A DNA stretch of 9,397 bases from the NCBI GenBank assembly GCA_002720535.1, contig PBIU01000004.1:317442-326838 (forward strand), read 5' to 3'. This DNA is from Candidatus Pelagibacterales bacterium. GTDB lineage: Bacteria; Pseudomonadota; Alphaproteobacteria; TMED109. Below the pieces are notes generated by a model. That model saw only the letters and a program-made list of their open reading frames with translations. It made no database searches and was not told where the DNA came from. This document shows, one piece after another, positions 6,020-9,397 of this stretch. Positions within the stretch are counted from its first letter, which is position 1. Every line of letters starts with the position of its first letter. A program made the position numbers and the translations under genes.

Positions 6020-7102
6020 CTAGAACCCTAGTGAAATTCCAGCCATAAGTAACTGAGGGTCAGTTTCCGTAGTTGCATGGTCACCATCAGAATGGCTTAT
6101 GTTATCAAGTTGTACCCAAGTATTAACACCGCCACCAATATCATAACCAATACCAAAATAAGTTATGGTATCTTCTTTAACATTTGAAGAAGCACCTCCA
6201 TCAACTTTTTCTTGATGAGCATAACCAACACCTACTGTTATATTCCCCATGGCATATTCCATTGCTAAAGTATATCCAGCATCAGATGCTTTATTTACTT
6301 GTCCTACACTTCCAAAACTTTCACCGTGGTCATATGCATGAGCTCCTACAGTAATATTTCCCATAGATGCTTTTACGCCACCTGTTATGACTGCTAAATC
6401 ATTATTTGTTGCCCCAGCAGTACTTTTAGCATTACCATTAATAGTTGCTATACCTGCAACATAAGAAATACCATCCATTTCACCTTCATAAGATACAGCT
6501 ACATGAGTTGCTTCACCATGATTTGATGCTTCAGTAGTCTGTGTTCTTGCATTAGAAGTAGAAGAATTAAATTCTAATGCAGGAGTATAAGTTACCTGAA
6601 CAGAAAATCCATTTATAACTGGAAGTGCATAATTAATTCTACTTGCAGCTTGAGCATAATACACTTCTGCAAATCCGGTATCAGAAGTTGCTAACGTACC
6701 AGAATCAAATAAAGCAAAATAATATCCATCTGTTCCATCACCTGGAACCATAGCAGAAACTCTTGGTATTAAATTAGTTGCTGCATCTGCAGTCTGACCA
6801 ATTGTTACAGTTCCCATTCCTGTCTGTACATACATAGAATTTGATGTAGGTAAGTAAGCATCACTAGCACCACTATTAATAACTTGAGCACTAAATGCAA
6901 ATGAACCACCTACAGTCCAACCGTTGTCTGCTGTAGTATCTGCCCCGAAAGAAACTCGTGTAAATTTATCAGTTACGCCGCCATCAACTTCATCACCCAT
7001 TCCAACGATGTGCTGCATAAAACCACTGATAGAAACATCAGCTTTAGCTATATTAATAAATGAGTATGTCATTACAAAAATACTAATAAATAATTTAAAC
7101 AT
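6020..7102 (-). CDS. Outer-membrane porin (Gram-negative porin family)
   Basis: This 360-residue protein has a signal peptide: Lys3, a hydrophobic core LFISIFVMTYSFINIA, and a likely cleavage after AKA at residue 21. The mature chain begins DVSISGFM. The body is built of alternating short amphipathic beta strands with glycine- and serine-rich turns, and it ends GISLGF, with the terminal phenylalanine typical of BAM-assembled outer-membrane beta-barrels. Length and pattern fit a 16-stranded general porin that passes small solutes into the periplasm, usually as a trimer. The segment MGNITVG occurs twice (247-253 and 285-291), encoded with different synonymous codons, so it is old strand repetition and not a recent duplication. 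AAGGAG lies 6 nt before the start. A 456-bp gap upstream and a strong terminator downstream make it a monocistronic unit, with a candidate sRNA in its 3' UTR. Confidence 0.88.
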   Translation of the reverse strand: MFKLFISIFVMTYSFINIAKADVSISGFMQHIVGMGDEVDGGVTDKFTRVSFGADTTADNGWTVGGSFAFSAQVINSGASDAYLPTSNSMYVQTGMGTVTIGQTADAATNLIPRVSAMVPGDGTDGYYFALFDSGTLATSDTGFAEVYYAQAASRINYALPVINGFSVQVTYTPALEFNSSTSNARTQTTEASNHGEATHVAVSYEGEMDGISYVAGIATINGNAKSTAGATNNDLAVITGGVKASMGNITVGAHAYDHGESFGSVGQVNKASDAGYTLAMEYAMGNITVGVGYAHQEKVDGGASSNVKEDTITYFGIGYDIGGGVNTWVQLDNISHSDGDHATTETDPQLLMAGISLGF

Positions 7103-7108
7103 ATATAT

Positions 7109-7114
7109 CTCCTT
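7109..7114 (-). promoter_or_regulatory. Shine-Dalgarno of the porin gene
   Basis: AAGGAG on the minus strand lies 6 nt before the ATG at 7102. It is the strongest ribosome-binding site in the window, as expected for an abundant outer-membrane protein. Confidence 0.75.
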
Positions 7115-7139
7115 AATTTTTTGTTGCTTTATTACAACA

Positions 7140-7222
7140 TTTGTTAAAAATCTATATATGAATGATAATTTTAAAAAGCATGAATAAATGTCATACTAAA
7201 CTACATTTATTTTGTTAAAAAT
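7140..7222. repeat. 12-bp direct repeat in the porin leader/promoter region
   Basis: TTTGTTAAAAAT occurs at 7140-7151 and 7211-7222 (minus strand ATTTTTAACAAA), spaced by 71 bp between starts and 38 bp or more from the porin start codon. Paired sites upstream of a porin could bind a regulator of outer-membrane composition, but in such AT-rich sequence chance is possible. Confidence 0.4.
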
Positions 7223-7558
7223 TAATACAAAATTATTGTCATTTTTCTTTATGTAAAAAACCTTATATTCTCTAAAAAAAATAAATTATATGTATATAAT
7301 AAGAAAATTAAATAAATATATATTCATTATAATTAAACTAACTATAATAATTATTAATTTTTTAATTTTTTGTGTTGCCTAAATGCTACATAATATCACG
7401 TATATAAAATATACTTTTATTATTTATAGAATAATTTCTTTAAAAATTGATAAAAAAATATAGAAAATATTAAGATATATTAAGTAAAGAATAAGTTAAC
7501 TGTAAAAGTAAATAAAAAGTATAAAAAAAGTGATTAGCAGTAATTATAAAAAAATATT

Positions 7559-8053
7559 CTAAAAACCAGTCCAATTTTTAATGTTTTTGTATGCCTTGCA
7601 CATGCTATCGCTTGCAGTAAATATAGAATACCTTTTATCCCCTTTATTAGTAACTAATGGAATCAAATCTCCCCTTGCAATACCGTCTGCCACAATTTTT
7701 TGAAGAGTTGTATGACTAGCCGTACATAAATTATGTACTGTTTTCATACTAACATAATTTTGATCTTTTTCAGATTGGCTATATTGTCTAGGAAGTATAT
7801 TATATCTGCTAGAGACTGCTAATAAACCTATTAATCTATGATCTAAAGTTTGACTCCACCACCTTTCTGCTTGATGAATTGGAGATCTAGATAATGAAAC
7901 AGTCCATTCTAACCTTTTTAATACCCAATCTTGAAATCCATCAATACCACCTTTATCAAAATAAATGACATCAGAAACTTTTAATTTTTTATTTAGATCA
8001 CTTTTTAAATTTTTTTGTTCACTAGATGTTTTTAATTCCTTTATAGCAGACAT
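7559..8053 (-). CDS. Unrecognised protein, possible winged-helix DNA-binding protein
   Basis: This 164-residue soluble protein has no signal peptide or membrane segment, and I do not recognise a specific family. The N-terminal 30 residues are lysine-rich and polar. A middle section, DWVLKRLEWTVSLSRSPIHQAERWW (from residue 42), is helical in character with several tryptophans. The C-terminal half reads like a winged helix: SMKTVHNLCTASHTTLQKIV (102-121) as helix-turn-helix, IARGDLIPL (125-133), and a basic wing NKGDKRYSIFTAS (136-148), comparable in layout to MarR-type regulators. A regulatory role is inference. GGAG lies 5 nt before the start, and a 21-bp inverted repeat lies 20 bp upstream, which would suit autoregulation. 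It sits between the amt terminator and the porin, all on the minus strand, so it might regulate either neighbour. Confidence 0.55.
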   Translation of the reverse strand: MSAIKELKTSSEQKNLKSDLNKKLKVSDVIYFDKGGIDGFQDWVLKRLEWTVSLSRSPIHQAERWWSQTLDHRLIGLLAVSSRYNILPRQYSQSEKDQNYVSMKTVHNLCTASHTTLQKIVADGIARGDLIPLVTNKGDKRYSIFTASDSMCKAYKNIKNWTGF

Positions 8054-8058
8054 CTTAA

Positions 8059-8062
8059 CTCC
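8059..8062 (-). promoter_or_regulatory. Shine-Dalgarno of the putative winged-helix gene
   Basis: GGAG on the minus strand lies 5 nt before the ATG at 8053 and supports this start. Confidence 0.5.
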
Positions 8063-8073
8063 ATATAATTTAC

Positions 8074-8094
8074 TTTAATACGTACTGTATTAAA
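8074..8094. promoter_or_regulatory. 21-bp inverted repeat, candidate operator
   Basis: Perfect 8-bp arms TTTAATAC (8074-8081) and GTATTAAA (8087-8094) surround a 5-bp spacer GTACT. The element lies 20 bp upstream of the putative winged-helix start codon, in the only 94-bp space between that gene and amt. Size and symmetry suit a dimeric DNA-binding protein, perhaps the neighbouring gene product. The arms are AT-rich and there is no U-tract, so it does not look like a terminator. Confidence 0.5.
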
Positions 8095-8102
8095 TAATGT
8101 TA

Positions 8103-8141
8103 AAAAAAAGAAAGGAAAGAAAATTAATTCTTTCCTTTCTA
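8103..8141 (-). terminator. Intrinsic terminator of the amt gene
   Basis: A perfect 13-bp inverted repeat (arms 8110-8122 and 8129-8141) has a 6-nt loop AATTAA. On the minus strand one arm is all pyrimidine apart from its partner's purines (AGAAAGGAAAGAA in both readings). It is followed there by a run of seven U. The hairpin begins 6 nt after the amt stop codon, so it ends the amt message before the winged-helix gene. Confidence 0.93.
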
Positions 8142-8147
8142 ATGGTA

Positions 8148-9368
8148 TTATTGAGTAAATTCTGGATAGCTACTAAGTCCTATCTCAGATTTATCAGCTC
8201 CATCTTTTTCTTCTGATTCTGATAATCTTACTCCAAGTATTGCTTTTACTGCATACCAAAGTATAAAGCTAGTAATAAGGACAAATGCCCCAATTGCAAT
8301 TATACCAATCAATTGAGTAGTAAAACTTGCTCCATCATTAGTAAGAGGAACAGCTAAAGTACCCCATATTCCACAAACTAAGTGAACAGGAATAGCTCCA
8401 ACCACATCATCAATTTTTAGCTTATCTAATAAAGGAACAGTGAATATTACTAATGCTCCACCTACTCCACCAATTAAAACTGCTGATAAAAATGTAGGTG
8501 CTAATGGCTCAGCAGTTATAGAAACTAAACCTCCAAGCGCTCCATTTAAAATAAAAGTTAGATCAACTTTTTTATAAAGTATTTGACCTAATATTAGAGA
8601 TACAACAACTCCTCCAGCAGCAGCTAGATTAGTATTAGCAAATATCCTTGCCATAGAGCTAGCATCAGCTACAGAACCAAGAGCTAATTGAGAGCCTCCA
8701 TTAAACCCAAACCAACCAAACCATAGTAAGAATGTACCTAATGTAGCAAGAGGTAATGCAGAAGCTGGCATTGGATTTACTTTTCCATCTTTATCATATT
8801 TTCCTTTTCTTGCTCCAAGAACAATACAACCAGCTAGTGCACACCATCCACCAACGGAGTGAACAATAGTTGAACCAGCAAAATCACTAAAGCCCATTTC
8901 TGATAACCAACCTGCACCCCAGGTCCAAGAACCTTGTATAGGGTATATAATTGCTGTAAGAACTACCACTATAGCTAAAAATGACATCAATTTAACTCTT
9001 TCAGCTACTGCTCCAGAAACAATTGATGCTGCAGTAGCTACAAAAACCATTTGGAAGAACCAGTCTGATGCTGCAGCATATCCACCTTCAGCAGATTCCG
9101 TTGCAGGGTCTGCAACTTCAAATAGACTAAAGCTTCCAATAAACCCTCCATCTACTCCTGAGTACATAAGGTTATAACCAATAAGAAAGTATAATATTCC
9201 AGCAACAGAATATAAAACTATGTTTTTTGTGCAAATAGTTGCAACACTTTTAGATCTCACCATACCAGCTTCAAGCATACAAAAACCTGCAGCCATCAAC
9301 ATAACTAATATGCCGTTAACTAAAAATGAAAACGTATTAAATATAAACGCAATATCTTGAGATTCCAT
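8148..9368 (-). CDS. amt: Ammonium transporter, Amt family
   Basis: This 406-residue integral inner-membrane protein has about eleven hydrophobic segments, the usual Amt number. It conducts ammonium/ammonia into the cytoplasm as a trimer. Visible family marks are FFQMVF with the outer-gate Phe105, AERVKL (122-127), WTWGAGWL with Trp150 (148-155), and the Amt signature DFAGSTIVHSVGG (162-174) with Asp162 and the pore histidine His170. Further on come GWFGFNGGS (218-226) and the second pore histidine His329 in GAIPVHLVCGIWG. The cytoplasmic tail of about 26 residues is acidic and serine-rich (SESEEKDGADKSE). Regulation by a PII protein (GlnK) is usual for the family, but no glnK lies downstream; an upstream one would be outside the window. 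AAGGAA lies 6 nt before the start, and a strong terminator follows the stop. Confidence 0.96.
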   Translation of the reverse strand: MESQDIAFIFNTFSFLVNGILVMLMAAGFCMLEAGMVRSKSVATICTKNIVLYSVAGILYFLIGYNLMYSGVDGGFIGSFSLFEVADPATESAEGGYAAASDWFFQMVFVATAASIVSGAVAERVKLMSFLAIVVVLTAIIYPIQGSWTWGAGWLSEMGFSDFAGSTIVHSVGGWCALAGCIVLGARKGKYDKDGKVNPMPASALPLATLGTFLLWFGWFGFNGGSQLALGSVADASSMARIFANTNLAAAGGVVVSLILGQILYKKVDLTFILNGALGGLVSITAEPLAPTFLSAVLIGGVGGALVIFTVPLLDKLKIDDVVGAIPVHLVCGIWGTLAVPLTNDGASFTTQLIGIIAIGAFVLITSFILWYAVKAILGVRLSESEEKDGADKSEIGLSSYPEFTQ

Positions 9369-9374
9369 TTTTTA

Positions 9375-9380
9375 TTCCTT
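9375..9380 (-). promoter_or_regulatory. Shine-Dalgarno of amt
   Basis: AAGGAA on the minus strand lies 6 nt before the ATG at 9368 and supports this start. The remaining leader to the window edge is 17 bp, too short to show the promoter. Confidence 0.65.
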
Positions 9381-9397
9381 CGTGTTTATTAAAATAA

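Larger units (their letters stand above)
7103..7558. other. 456-bp non-coding AT-rich gap upstream of the porin
   Basis: No gene is supported here. It must hold the porin promoter and 5' leader and the 3' end of the winged-helix transcript, both on the minus strand. The sequence is so AT-rich that many -10-like hexamers occur (for example TATAAT on the minus strand at 7285-7290, without a convincing -35), so no promoter can be named. There is a 12-bp direct repeat (7140-7151 and 7211-7222) and a weak 15-bp palindrome GTATATAAAATATAC at 7400-7414. I found no GC-rich hairpin with a U-tract to end the winged-helix transcript. Confidence 0.7.

Noticed and set aside
7122..7139. TGTTG...CAACA inverted repeat in the porin 5' leader as a riboswitch or regulatory hairpin
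   Set aside because: Five base pairs with an 8-nt loop is too weak, and no further structure surrounds it.
6924..7187. Plus-strand open frame across the porin start
   Set aside because: It is antisense to the porin signal peptide region, has no SD and no recognisable domain, and the porin evidence on the other strand is strong.
7400..7414. Palindrome GTATATAAAATATAC as an operator or terminator
   Set aside because: Only A/T pairs apart from the end G-C, no U-tract of note and no nearby start; short AT palindromes are expected by chance in this gap.
1..9397. tRNA, rRNA, CRISPR array, insertion sequence or prophage elements
   Set aside because: No cloverleaf, rRNA core sequence, regular spacer-repeat pattern, transposase or integrase was seen anywhere in the window.

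Overview
The window is a strongly AT-rich, gene-dense piece of bacterial chromosome with short intergenic gaps. A signal-peptide-bearing beta-barrel porin ending in phenylalanine shows a Gram-negative cell. Low GC, tight packing, an Amt ammonium transporter and a set of small-molecule catabolic enzymes suggest a free-living, probably marine, alphaproteobacterium with a streamlined genome. The taxonomic assignment is inference; there is no rRNA or other marker gene here.

Left half (1-5132, plus strand): six consecutive genes that look like one catabolic operon. In order they are the C-terminal part of a D-aminoacylase/N-acyl-D-amino-acid deacylase-type amidohydrolase, a crotonase (enoyl-CoA hydratase/isomerase superfamily), a HAD-superfamily hydrolase of the haloacid-dehalogenase type, a CurA-like NADP-dependent oxidoreductase, a COG3618-type TIM-barrel amidohydrolase, and a quinone-oxidoreductase-like MDR enzyme. 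The last four are coupled by a 7-nt overlap, a 4-nt ATGA overlap and a 3-nt gap. The substrate cannot be read from the sequence. An RraA/HMG-CHA-aldolase-type gene converges on the operon with only 6 bp between the stop codons.

Right half (5139-9368, minus strand): the RraA-like aldolase, a porin, a small putative winged-helix protein and an Amt ammonium transporter, each with its own Shine-Dalgarno (SD) sequence. Amt and the porin each end at a strong intrinsic terminator. A 21-bp inverted repeat lies in front of the winged-helix gene and is a candidate operator. The 456-bp AT-rich gap upstream of the porin holds a 12-bp direct repeat and no gene.

The most interesting element is the porin 3' untranslated region (about 5871-6008, minus strand). 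Two consecutive hairpins each present the same 13-nt sequence, UCCUCCAAAGAAC, containing the anti-Shine-Dalgarno core CCUCC, with CCUCC in the apical loop. A GNRA-capped intrinsic terminator follows at once. This is the architecture of a 3'-UTR-derived small regulatory RNA that could bind ribosome-binding sites, resembling in principle known alphaproteobacterial sRNAs with anti-SD loops.
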